NCBI GenBank assembly: GCA_002869165.1
Contig: PKTK01000013.1
Span: forward strand, 59,883 to 123,882
Direction of reading: 5' to 3'
Length of the DNA stretch: 64,000 bases
Origin: Candidatus Parcubacteria bacterium
GTDB taxonomy: Bacteria > Patescibacteria > ABY1 > BM507 > UBA12075
Both the position numbers and the translations under genes were made by a program. Shown here piece after piece: positions 17,801 through 24,552 of this stretch (position 1 is its first letter; every line of letters begins with the position of its first letter). The notes beneath the pieces were generated by a model. It saw only the letters and a list, made by a program, of their open reading frames with translations, was not told the DNA's origin and searched no databases.

Positions 17801-17837
17801 ATTTAATAAAATCAATGTTTCCTCCTTGTTTGTTCAT
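14814..17837 (-). CDS. Large surface protein with four LTD, PKD and OB-fold domains
   Basis: 1007 aa. N-terminal signal or anchor (about 10-33). LTD domains start near LRINEIAWMG (about 35), IVVINEIVSDP (about 235), AIFISEIYPDPDG (about 390) and IKIDEFLPNP (about 640), each with the typical E-(W/Y)-(I/V)-(E/K)-L-(Y/F)-N. A PKD domain (YFWDFDDGF, about 560) lies between the third and fourth. Two OB-fold-like domains of the nucleic-acid-binding type (IQGIVSSLPGE; ARGIVQNSSSGRR) precede a C-terminal membrane helix and basic stop (about 980-1007). LTD is common in secreted nucleases and competence proteins. Role inferred: anchored scaffold that binds DNA for the downstream nuclease. Confidence 0.8.
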   Translation of the reverse strand: MNKQGGNIDFIKLFMILGVLISGIFYFGAIVQANSDSLRINEIAWMGTEYSSSDEWIELYNPGSVVIDLSGLTLVAQDGSPEIELSGFVDVNSYYLLERTDDFSVDDVEAQLIYTGALGNTGEYLILKNSSGEIIDEINASTAWSSGDNDTKQTMSLNSGGVWVTSDDVGGTPGQENIINNSNNESNQEEDNSSNDLEQSEENEATSTDNQVVREENGENTKIKSSDEEINFSGIVVINEIVSDPIDGENEWVELFNTSIEDIDLSGWFLEEGSGAKTSLTGTIGRSGSERFLVIEKLKGNLNNTGDIVILRDSSGVYIDSLCYGDWSDEDPSDNAIVAKDPFSLARIEDGRNTGNDSVDFCVTSQVTKGKSNVISEDELKTSADIKNAIFISEIYPDPDGVDADREYIELYNRSEEAINLYGWQLGDESEYNYRIERYLYIDSHDYLVFFKDETNLALNNSGDTVYLFQIDKKKAIDSLNYKNSSEGMSLNCLTKDLELLGVLPNLDCSWSTNLTPGETNEIELPNREPIPDFSVVENLFVGMPVIFDSSDTIDPDQDELKYFWDFDDGFYSEFPNPDHIFGKSGKYLVTLVVNDGEFDKQIEKELVVFDWSLDLSQATSADLQIDFSDIKIDEFLPNPVGSDQEGEYIKLFNSSENDINLLNWSVDDMEGGSRPYKFTDNVFLKAGEYYNLSREDSGIALNNFDDEVRLIAPNGEVIDFQEYGKTKEGEVYGPSNLNKILVDSSVSEKKGGSVFLAQGTSQFELKNNINIKDLNQEYLSKKIAIQGIVSSLPGELSSQYFYISDDSLGLQIYSYYKDFPDLEIGDLIEVNGEVSKTGSELRVKTKEASNIQVIKNGLELKTQKCNCSEIDKIQEASLAQVEAEIIDIQTDKVYLGDESGETQVYLKNASNDFLSSFSLGDRVLARGIVQNSSSGRRLQLRNENEIELIERGDNEGQVLGESIEKKEWTLKKRKDNRLKIYGLIIVGVIFLVAFIYLIRFLFFKNV

Positions 17838-18011
17838 TATTTTTTTAATTTATTTTTTATGTTTCTTTAATATTATCATTTTTTTATATCTATTTCAATT
17901 ATTGTTTATCAAGAACATAAATAAAAAACATTTGAATTTTATTAATATTATTTTAATATAATTATTATAAGATACAAACCATATATAATAAAATATTTTA
18001 CCAAACAACTA

Positions 18012-18040
18012 TTGACAAATTAAAAAAATTAATGTAAGGT
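18012..18040 (+). promoter_or_regulatory. Promoter of the secreted-protein cluster
   Basis: TTGACA (18012-18017), exactly 17 bp, TAAGGT (18035-18040). The surrounding 17838-18110 gap is very AT-rich and holds nothing else recognisable. Confidence 0.65.
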
Positions 18041-18110
18041 ATTTTATTGTCCGCTCTTTTATAACTTAATCAAGCGAAAAATTGCTATTATTAAACAAAA
18101 AGGGGATGTA

Positions 18111-18569
18111 ATGGAAAGAGGAAATAAGCGTTCTAATCTATTATTTTTGCTTTTATTGTTATTTTTGTTCTGCTTTTCCGGTTGTGCTACCCCCACGGGG
18201 TTAAGATACAACTATGGTATCTTTGCGGTTGATCAGACCATTAGCGACAGCGATGGTAATGTATACGATATTTATGATGACATCAAGGTGCCAAAGGATA
18301 AAAAATGGTTGTCATTGAATTTAGCTGTACACAACCCTGATAATCTAAGATTGTTCATTGTAATTCATGATTATGATGGGGAAAAAATTAGCAAAAAGCC
18401 TTTGTGGAATGTGGAAGCATTCCAGGAAAAGCCTAAAAGTTCGGTTGTCAAATTTAGTTTTAGCTGTCCTGATAGAGGATACAAAAACACCTTGATAACC
18501 GAGATAGTTAATGATGAGGGGGAAACTTTGAAAGAATTATTCCCTATAACCTATCAATTTACTAACTGA
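18111..18569 (+). CDS. Small lipoprotein, unknown function
   Basis: 152 aa. Lipobox FCFSGC after a leucine/phenylalanine-rich signal (Cys25). The mature part is predicted all-beta and contains DSDGNVYDIYDDIKVPKD and SLNLAVHNPDNLRLFIVIHD, compatible with an immunoglobulin-like or carbohydrate-binding sandwich, but no family was recognised. RBS AAGGGGATGTA before ATG. It leads the cluster with the two secreted proteins and is probably co-expressed with them from the promoter at 18012. Confidence 0.65.
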   Translation: MERGNKRSNLLFLLLLLFLFCFSGCATPTGLRYNYGIFAVDQTISDSDGNVYDIYDDIKVPKDKKWLSLNLAVHNPDNLRLFIVIHDYDGEKISKKPLWNVEAFQEKPKSSVVKFSFSCPDRGYKNTLITEIVNDEGETLKELFPITYQFTN

Positions 18570-18645
18570 TAGAAAGTGGAGGTCAATGCTATCATTGCAG
18601 ACACAAAAAAAACAAAAAACAAAAAAAGAAGAAAGGAGGCTTTAA

Positions 18646-19548
18646 ATGAAAAGTAAGATTCTTGCAATTTTTGGTGCACTTCTGCTCACTTCTGGATCAG
18701 CTTTTGCAACAGGTGGACCCGGTGGATGTAATGGTTGTCAGGATGACTTCGCATTTGTCCAGGTCGGTCAGGATCAGGTTCAGACTTATGACGGCATTTC
18801 CTTTGGAACTCCAATGGGTGGGTTAACCATTCATGGTGGAATGCAGGCCCAGGAAAACAGTGGTATAGCGTTCAACGGGAATGGTGCAGCCTATCAATCC
18901 GAAGAGCAGGGACATGAATATGGCGGATCAGCTTACTCGCCATTTGCATTTTCCGAACAAACCGGTAGCAGCCTCATGACTGCCGATAACTTCGGAACAG
19001 TTAATAACTGCGGCTCATTTACCTCGAATGCCGAGCAGCTCTATGATGCAAAAATCGAAAATTTCAACACGATAAACTTTACAGCTTCCGGAATCAAAGA
19101 AGGCTTCGGCCAGAACATTTCCGGTTTTGCTACTCCTGGCGCCGAAGTCGGCAACAGCCTTGGGCTGAATTCCTATAATTCATATTCATCCGGTTCTTAT
19201 TTTGGCAATGACTATGTCTACAACGATGGCATGGCTTATACCAATTCCTATCTCAACGGTGAAGTTGCCAACAGAGGCATGGGAATGTACGAAGGATCGA
19301 TTTCCGGTTTCCAGGAAGGCAATACAATGACTGCTCAGGATGGAAATGGTACTTTCCAGATGGCCGGTCAAACTGCCATAGCTGAACTCAGTCTGGATGC
19401 TTGCGCCATGGGGAGAGCCCACATAGAAGGTGGCGCCGATATGTTCCAGGGTTACGGATATGAACAGTACAACCAGGGCAAAAACGGCTTCCAGTATCAA
19501 ACTGGCTCAGTCTCAACCCAGGTGGAAGTAAGCACACACATTCACTGA
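18646..19548 (+). CDS. Secreted Gly/Asn/Gln-rich protein, unknown
   Basis: 300 aa with a signal peptide ending SAFA (about residue 22). The mature part is rich in G, N, Q, S, Y and F with few charges, and short hydrophobic-Gly repeats suggest a fibrous, beta-solenoid or amyloid-like surface protein. CNGC near the mature N-terminus may form a disulfide. The RBS AAGGAGGCTTTAA is very strong. GC content and codon choice (GGC, GCC, TTC, CAG) are clearly higher than in neighbours, a possible sign of transfer or high expression. A hairpin follows at 19566. No family was recognised. Confidence 0.65.
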   Translation: MKSKILAIFGALLLTSGSAFATGGPGGCNGCQDDFAFVQVGQDQVQTYDGISFGTPMGGLTIHGGMQAQENSGIAFNGNGAAYQSEEQGHEYGGSAYSPFAFSEQTGSSLMTADNFGTVNNCGSFTSNAEQLYDAKIENFNTINFTASGIKEGFGQNISGFATPGAEVGNSLGLNSYNSYSSGSYFGNDYVYNDGMAYTNSYLNGEVANRGMGMYEGSISGFQEGNTMTAQDGNGTFQMAGQTAIAELSLDACAMGRAHIEGGADMFQGYGYEQYNQGKNGFQYQTGSVSTQVEVSTHIH

Positions 19549-19565
19549 TATTTCAAAATGTTTCG

Positions 19566-19591
19566 GGGCTCTACCAATCCTGGTAGAGCCC
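19566..19591 (+). promoter_or_regulatory. Intercistronic hairpin
   Basis: Perfect 11-bp stem GGGCTCTACCA / TGGTAGAGCCC with a 4-nt loop and no T run, so it is not a standard terminator. It lies between the two secreted-protein genes. Such hairpins often stabilise the upstream message or reduce read-through, giving unequal subunit amounts. Confidence 0.6.
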
Positions 19592-19623
19592 ATATATAAC
19601 CTACCAAAAAGGAGAGAAAAACT

Positions 19624-20490
19624 ATGAAGTATCTCAACACCCTGTTAGCATTATTCGCAATTTTACTTTTTACAGGAACTGCATTTGCTGGTGATATCTC
19701 CAACAATGTTGGTGCTAAATCTGATGCTAGCCAGGGCCAAAGTCAAGGCCAGACCAGCATGAATGTAAATGCCCCATCGCAAAGCACCTACGTCGACAAC
19801 AAACCGACATTCGTTCAGTCTTTCGTATCCAAAGGCTCACCAACCCACCATATTCCAGCTGATATAACCTTTCCTGGTATGGTTGGAAACCTGACTTCCG
19901 GAAACGATAAAGGACCGAACTTCACCAGCATGTACGATCTGCTCAAATACAAATCAGTCGAAGTTGGTGGACCAGCAACTTTTACCCGTGAAGAACTCGA
20001 AAACATCGCTGAAGATGCCGAGAACTGGCTCGGAAATGATCCAGGGCTGGAAGCAAGGTACTATGGAGGGCAAAAACGTGAAGCCGTAGACGAAATCACT
20101 GTTCTCTTTTCCCCCACCATTATTGCAAAAACCAAAGACGGTCGTGTAAACGTATTCGTCGGCAAAAAACTTCCAGGCATGAAAGTCGCCGGCCAAATCC
20201 ATTCCAGTGCTTGGGATGAGGATATTGTTTCACTTGACGTTCTAGCAGTTGCTTTGATCGATGCCATGAATAATGGTTGTAACGCAGCAGACGTTACCAC
20301 TGAAGACGTAGTTGATGTTCTCAAAGTTGGGAGCTGGGGTCTCGGTTTTAACATGAGCGCAGCAAGTGCAACCATGGACTCTGGTCACAGTGCAATTTCC
20401 AGCGCAGGTGGCGGTGGAACAGGCGTTTCAGAAAATGAAGCCTATCATGCAAAGAAACCTTATCTGCAAATGGCCGTTGGAGTCAAATAA
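19624..20490 (+). CDS. Secreted protein, unknown, paired with the Gly/Asn/Gln-rich protein
   Basis: 288 aa, signal peptide ending TAFA (about residue 22). A low-complexity Ser/Gln/Asn stretch (about 28-60) precedes a folded alpha/beta region (about 70-250) and a Gly/Ser-rich C-terminus (AISSAGGGGTG). Higher GC than the genomic background, like its upstream neighbour. RBS AAGGAGAGAAAAACT. The two genes share signal style, composition and operon, so they may build one extracellular structure. No homologue was recognised. Confidence 0.65.
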   Translation: MKYLNTLLALFAILLFTGTAFAGDISNNVGAKSDASQGQSQGQTSMNVNAPSQSTYVDNKPTFVQSFVSKGSPTHHIPADITFPGMVGNLTSGNDKGPNFTSMYDLLKYKSVEVGGPATFTREELENIAEDAENWLGNDPGLEARYYGGQKREAVDEITVLFSPTIIAKTKDGRVNVFVGKKLPGMKVAGQIHSSAWDEDIVSLDVLAVALIDAMNNGCNAADVTTEDVVDVLKVGSWGLGFNMSAASATMDSGHSAISSAGGGGTGVSENEAYHAKKPYLQMAVGVK

Positions 20491-20540
20491 ATAAATTTCG
20501 CATAATAATTTTAAAAGAAGTAGCCAATCACTACTTTCCA

Positions 20541-20572
20541 AGAGGTAACAAACAGTTACCTCTTTTTTATTT
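20541..20572 (+). terminator. Terminator of the secreted-protein cluster
   Basis: AGAGGTAAC / GTTACCTCT stem followed by TTTTTATTTT. Confidence 0.9.
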
Positions 20573-20576
20573 TCCC

Positions 20577-20605
20577 TTGAAAAAATAAACAATCTCCTTT
20601 AATAT
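20577..20605 (+). promoter_or_regulatory. Promoter of the coiled-coil gene
   Basis: TTGAAA (20577-20582), 17 bp, TAATAT (20600-20605). Confidence 0.6.
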
Positions 20606-20633
20606 AATAATAAACAATAACAAAGGAGAGAAA

Positions 20634-20960
20634 ATGAGGAATATTTTTCCAAGTCTAGAAGAAACAGTTCTTTCTAAAATAAAAGAAATTGATAATTTGA
20701 TTCAAATCTTAGAAAATATTAAACAACAAGAGGAAGAAATAAAGAGCATAGCAAGCAAATTATTAAATAGTAAACTGAAAGCTCATAAAAATGAAATTAA
20801 AAAGTATTATTTGCATTCCAAAAATACTTACAAAGAACTTCTTTTAATCTGCATAAAAATACTACTTGACGAAACTAGAAAACAAGGCCAAGTTGCAAAA
20901 TCAAATATTGATTTTGAAACAAAAATCAAAAAACTTGAAGAAAAACTTGCAGAAATTTAA
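20634..20960 (+). CDS. Small coiled-coil protein
   Basis: 108 aa, almost entirely helical and charged, with heptad patterning at about 8-50 and 85-106 (ETKIKKLEEKLAEI). No cysteine motif, signal or membrane segment except a short hydrophobic patch (ELLLICIKILL, about 66-76). RBS AAGGAG. Monocistronic, with its own promoter and terminator. Function unknown. Confidence 0.6.
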   Translation: MRNIFPSLEETVLSKIKEIDNLIQILENIKQQEEEIKSIASKLLNSKLKAHKNEIKKYYLHSKNTYKELLLICIKILLDETRKQGQVAKSNIDFETKIKKLEEKLAEI

Positions 20961-20965
20961 AATTC

Positions 20966-21000
20966 AAAAAACCCGTAAAAAAAATTCGGGTTTTTTTATT
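20966..21000 (+). terminator. Terminator of the coiled-coil gene
   Basis: AAAACCCG / CGGGTTTT stem and a T7 run, 10 bp after the stop codon. Confidence 0.9.
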
Positions 21001-21004
21001 TCCT

Positions 21005-21332
21005 TTGTTATTTCTTTAGATATTAACTAATTAAATAACAACTCCATTATTGAGGAGACTTGATTGCCAAAAAAATTAATCTTGTGTCAATCTATCGCCT
21101 AATAGTTATCTCAAAACAAACATGCTAGGGGTGTGTTATATGTCTTAAGAATTGTACTTTTCACAATCTAACACCACTTCCTCCAACAAACTGGAGTACT
21201 CTCCTCAAGGGGGTGATTTTTATTAGTAAATTTTTTAACACATACAAATCTAAATACCGAAAACGATTCAAAGAAAATAAATTTCAAAAAAAAGCAACCA
21301 GCTTTTTCAAGCTGATTGCTTTATATTTTTTT
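21005..21332 (+). ncRNA. Candidate structured RNA (or long leader of a tiny ORF)
   Basis: A 430-bp gap without a convincing gene. Promoter-like TTGTTA-17-TAATTA (21005-21033). Then TTGAGGAGA (21050-21058) pairs with TCTCCTCAA (21200-21208), closing inner stems GATTG/CAATC, TGTTA-ATTGT/ACAAT-TAACA and CTCCA/TGGAG. A ribosome-site-like AAGGGGGTGAT (21207-21217) follows, with a GTG/ATT-start frame of about 44 codons that runs through the terminator. Intrinsic terminator AAGCAA-CAGCT / AGCTG-TTGCTT at 21292-21321 with a T tail. No known RNA family was recognised. Confidence 0.4.
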
Positions 21333-21430
21333 CATTTATGTTTTTAGCTTATTTTTCTTAGTTCCCCACTAATCTTTTATAAGACTAATTCTATTATATA
21401 CAAAGAAAATTAAAACAATATTAATTTAAG

Positions 21431-21739
21431 CTACTTAATTGTTGCTTCAACCAAAGAATTCAAGACAAAATTGGCAATAGAATAAGAAGACAGAACTATT
21501 ATTAGACCAGTCACTGCATTTACAAGTGTTTTTTTAGCCTTGGTGACTTTCACTACATTACCAGCCGATGTCATCCATACAAAACCGGCATAAATCACCA
21601 AACATAAGAAAATTATACCAAGTAAAGACAAAACAACCGCAATCAAACCACCTACTATAGCTCCAATTCCTTGAGGTTCACCAAACCCAGCCACTCTGGC
21701 GGTTTGCTCTAACATTTCCATTATTAAACTTGTATCCAT
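21431..21739 (-). CDS. Pilin-like (VirB2/TrbC-type) small membrane protein
   Basis: 102 aa with two hydrophobic helices (about 27-52 and 72-92) around a short basic cytoplasmic loop (SAGNVVKVTKAKKTL). The GFVWMTSAGN...K-AKK-L...A-TGLIIVLSSY pattern is that of the small pilin-like proteins widespread in CPR genomes and grouped with TrbC/VirB2 conjugation pilins. Role inferred: surface filament or T4SS-like subunit. No other T4SS gene is in the window. Only one base separates it from the smc stop codon, so the two are read in one operon. Confidence 0.7.
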   Translation of the reverse strand: MDTSLIMEMLEQTARVAGFGEPQGIGAIVGGLIAVVLSLLGIIFLCLVIYAGFVWMTSAGNVVKVTKAKKTLVNAVTGLIIVLSSYSIANFVLNSLVEATIK

Positions 21740-21740
21740 A

Positions 21741-24371
21741 TTATCTTGTTTTTACTTCATCTAACTTAACTGACAAAAGCTTAGAAATACCATCATCTCC
21801 CATAGTAACACCATACAGAATATTTGCCCTTCGCATGCTAGCACGATTGTGAGTAATCACAATGAACTGAGTTTTGTGAGATAGCTCATCTAGAATCTTA
21901 GCTAGCCTTTCTGAATTAGCCTCATCAAGTGCTGCATCCACCTCATCCAAAACTACAAACGGAGATGGGTTGGATGAAATAATAGCACAAATCAAAGCAA
22001 TTGCAGTTAAGGCTCGCTCACCTCCAGAAAGCATAGAAATAGAAGTAATTTTCTTGCCTGGAGGAGTGGCTTTGATTTCAATTCCAGCTAGACCTGTAGC
22101 GTTATGTTTTTGTAAAAACTTAATTTTTTTAAGATCCGTCAAGTTTACCTGTTCATCTTTTTTCTTTTCTTCAGCTTCAGTCTCTTTTTCTTTAACATTT
22201 TGCTCTTCCATTACCTTGTCAATCCGAGCAGATCCTCCATTGAAAAGAACCTTGAAATATTCCTCAAATTTCTTAGCAATCAATTTAAATTCCTTGTCAA
22301 ATTTATCCCTGATCACTATATCTAACTCCTTGATCACCTTTTCAAGTGAATCAATAGTTTTACTCAAGTCACTAGTTTGATTTTCCAAAAAGTCATATCT
22401 CTCTTTTGTCGATGTGTATTCATTTTCAATAGCTGGATCAATTCCGCCAATTTGCTCAAGTTGTCTTTTGATATAAGTGATTTTTTCCTTAGCTTCTGCT
22501 AGATTATCCATTTTCTCGTCTGTGTCTTTTTTTAGGGCCTCCATACTGCCTAGCTCTTCTCGAATCTCAATTTCCAAATCTTCAAGCTTGGTTTCATGAC
22601 GAGTTGAATCAATTTTAATAGCTTGTAAATTATTATTCAAACCATTGATCTCATTTTGCAGATTTTGCAAATCTTTTTGCAGGGCAAAAAGTTTTTGCTT
22701 TTGTTCATCTTCTTTTTGTGATACTTGAGATAGTTTTTCTTTAACCCCTGCAATCACCTCTTCTTGTTTTGTTAATTCTTTATTTAAGTCTTCTAATTCT
22801 TTTTCTTGTTTGCCATCTCCGACCTCACCAGAATAAGTGCTAATCTTTTGTGTGATAGCTGTTTCTTCGCTTTTTAGACTGGCTAATTTTTCATTTTGTA
22901 GTTTGATTCTTTCTCCTTTTGAACCAATTTGCAAATTTAGCTCGGTTATTCTTGCGCTTAGTCCTTCCTTTTCTTCACTAGCTTTTTCAAGGGAAAGATG
23001 AAGCTTGGTCCATTCTTCATTTGGACTTTCATCACTTTCTTCTTCTTCGGTTAATTTAATAGCTTTTTCAATTTCCTCCTCAAGTTCTCTGGCAACTCTC
23101 TTGATCTCCTCAATATCATCAAGACTTACTAATGTTTTTAACTTGGCTGAAATTACAGCTAGCTGCTCCTTGATGTCCTCGCTCTCTTCAGTGTCTGCTT
23201 CAATCCCAATCTGCCTTAAGTCATTATTTATTTTTTGGATATTTTTGTTTATTGTTTCTTTTTCACTATTAAGTTCAGTCATTGCTCTTTTTTCCTTTTC
23301 TATTTCTTGCTCAAGAGACTGAACATCGCTGGCGATATCAGTCATGCTTTGTCTAATATCTTCTTTTTTATTCATAAGGAATGATAAATCAAACTTTCCT
23401 TCGGCTTCTAGTTTTACTTCAATTTGTGCTTCAATTTTGGCAATTTGCCTAGTTAGCTCGTTCCGCTTGCTTTGCTCTCTGGATAGCTCAGCTTGTAATT
23501 CCTCAAATTCACTGCTTCCCAAACTCTCATTTTTCATTTTTTCAAGATCAGCGTTTAGTCCTGCAAGTTTCTTGTCTTTGGCAATTTTATCTTTTTCAAT
23601 TTCTAGATATTCATCATTAGCCTTTTTAAACTTGGCACGTAAATCGTTCCATATTTCTGAATAATACGCAGTTTGCAAATCTTCAAGCTCTGTTTCAAGC
23701 TCACCTCTTTTTCTTAGTTTATTAACTTGTCTGGTTAAACTTTTAATTCGTGGCTCAATCTCCTGAACCAACATCTGAGCTTGTAGTAAATTCTCATAGC
23801 TGTTGCGCAATTTATTCAAAGCTTCATCACGCTTGATCTGATACTGCTTTACTCCAGTGGCTTCATCAAAAAATTCCTTTCTCTCAGCCAGAGAAGTGTT
23901 CAAAAATCTCTCCACCATACCCTGACCAATCACTGAGTAAGTCTTTTGTCCAAAACTAGCCTTGGCAAGTAGCATCTGAATATCAGCCAATCTTACCTTG
24001 GAGTTATTGATTAAATATTCAGAATCTCCGTTTCGATACAAACGACGAGTCAAAACAATTTGCGAATAATCAATTGGTGCTTTCTTGTCTTCATTATTTA
24101 AATGTAAAGAAACCTCGGCCATACCGAGTTTACCTTTCTTGTCGGAACCAGAAAAAATAACATCTTCGCTTTTTTTACCACGAAGTGTTTTCATACTTTG
24201 TTCACCAAGTGCCCAACGAACTGAATCAGCTACATTTGACTTGCCTGATCCATTTGGTCCAACTACTGCGGTGATTCCCCGCTTGGTTCCATCCAACATT
24301 CCAGGAAAAATCAAGGCGTTCTTATTGGCAAATGATTTAAATCCTTGTACTTCAAGTTTTTCTAAAAACAT
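21741..24371 (-). CDS. smc: SMC chromosome-segregation ATPase without a hinge domain
   Basis: 876 aa. Head: VVGPNGSGKSNVADSVRWAL (Walker A, about 37) and the Q-loop region; C-terminal signature MLSGGERALTAIAL (about 780) and Walker B FVVLDEVDAALDEAN (about 808). This is a standard SMC head. Between the heads are about 550 residues of near-continuous heptad coiled coil. The centre (about 435-455, EEEESDESPNEEW) is a short acidic loop, where normal SMC has a globular hinge of about 150 residues. No hinge glycine motifs and no Rad50 zinc hook are present. Total length is about 300 residues below typical SMC. Role: DNA loop handling with ScpAB-like partners (not in window). Confidence 0.88.
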   Translation of the reverse strand: MFLEKLEVQGFKSFANKNALIFPGMLDGTKRGITAVVGPNGSGKSNVADSVRWALGEQSMKTLRGKKSEDVIFSGSDKKGKLGMAEVSLHLNNEDKKAPIDYSQIVLTRRLYRNGDSEYLINNSKVRLADIQMLLAKASFGQKTYSVIGQGMVERFLNTSLAERKEFFDEATGVKQYQIKRDEALNKLRNSYENLLQAQMLVQEIEPRIKSLTRQVNKLRKRGELETELEDLQTAYYSEIWNDLRAKFKKANDEYLEIEKDKIAKDKKLAGLNADLEKMKNESLGSSEFEELQAELSREQSKRNELTRQIAKIEAQIEVKLEAEGKFDLSFLMNKKEDIRQSMTDIASDVQSLEQEIEKEKRAMTELNSEKETINKNIQKINNDLRQIGIEADTEESEDIKEQLAVISAKLKTLVSLDDIEEIKRVARELEEEIEKAIKLTEEEESDESPNEEWTKLHLSLEKASEEKEGLSARITELNLQIGSKGERIKLQNEKLASLKSEETAITQKISTYSGEVGDGKQEKELEDLNKELTKQEEVIAGVKEKLSQVSQKEDEQKQKLFALQKDLQNLQNEINGLNNNLQAIKIDSTRHETKLEDLEIEIREELGSMEALKKDTDEKMDNLAEAKEKITYIKRQLEQIGGIDPAIENEYTSTKERYDFLENQTSDLSKTIDSLEKVIKELDIVIRDKFDKEFKLIAKKFEEYFKVLFNGGSARIDKVMEEQNVKEKETEAEEKKKDEQVNLTDLKKIKFLQKHNATGLAGIEIKATPPGKKITSISMLSGGERALTAIALICAIISSNPSPFVVLDEVDAALDEANSERLAKILDELSHKTQFIVITHNRASMRRANILYGVTMGDDGISKLLSVKLDEVKTR

Positions 24372-24480
24372 ATTTCTTTAGCTTTTAGCTTTTAGGTTGT
24401 AGCCTTTAGGTAGAATATTAAAATAATTGCCCATAAAAGCTAACAGCTAATACCTAGAAGCTAATTCTAATTATACAATA
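24372..24480. repeat. AGCTTTTAGCTTTTAGG-type intergenic repeat
   Basis: Short tandem and inverted copies of AGCTTTTAGC / GCTAACAGCTAATACCTAGAAGCT between smc and the PIN-PhoH gene. Not coding. Confidence 0.4.
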
Positions 24481-24507
24481 TTTAAGAAAAAAATAAAAAC
24501 AAAATAA

Positions 24508-24545
24508 AAAAACGGTAATTTCTGCAAAGAAATTACCGTTTATTG
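24508..24545 (-). terminator. Terminator of the PIN-PhoH gene
   Basis: AACGGTAATTTCT / AGAAATTACCGTT stem, T7 tail on the minus strand. Confidence 0.9.
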
Positions 24546-24552
24546 AATTTTT

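Noticed and set aside
21216..21350. Small basic ORF starting with GTG or ATT after AAGGGGGTGAT
   Set aside because: It reads through the terminator hairpin and its stop lies after the T run. Mentioned only as an alternative within the RNA candidate.
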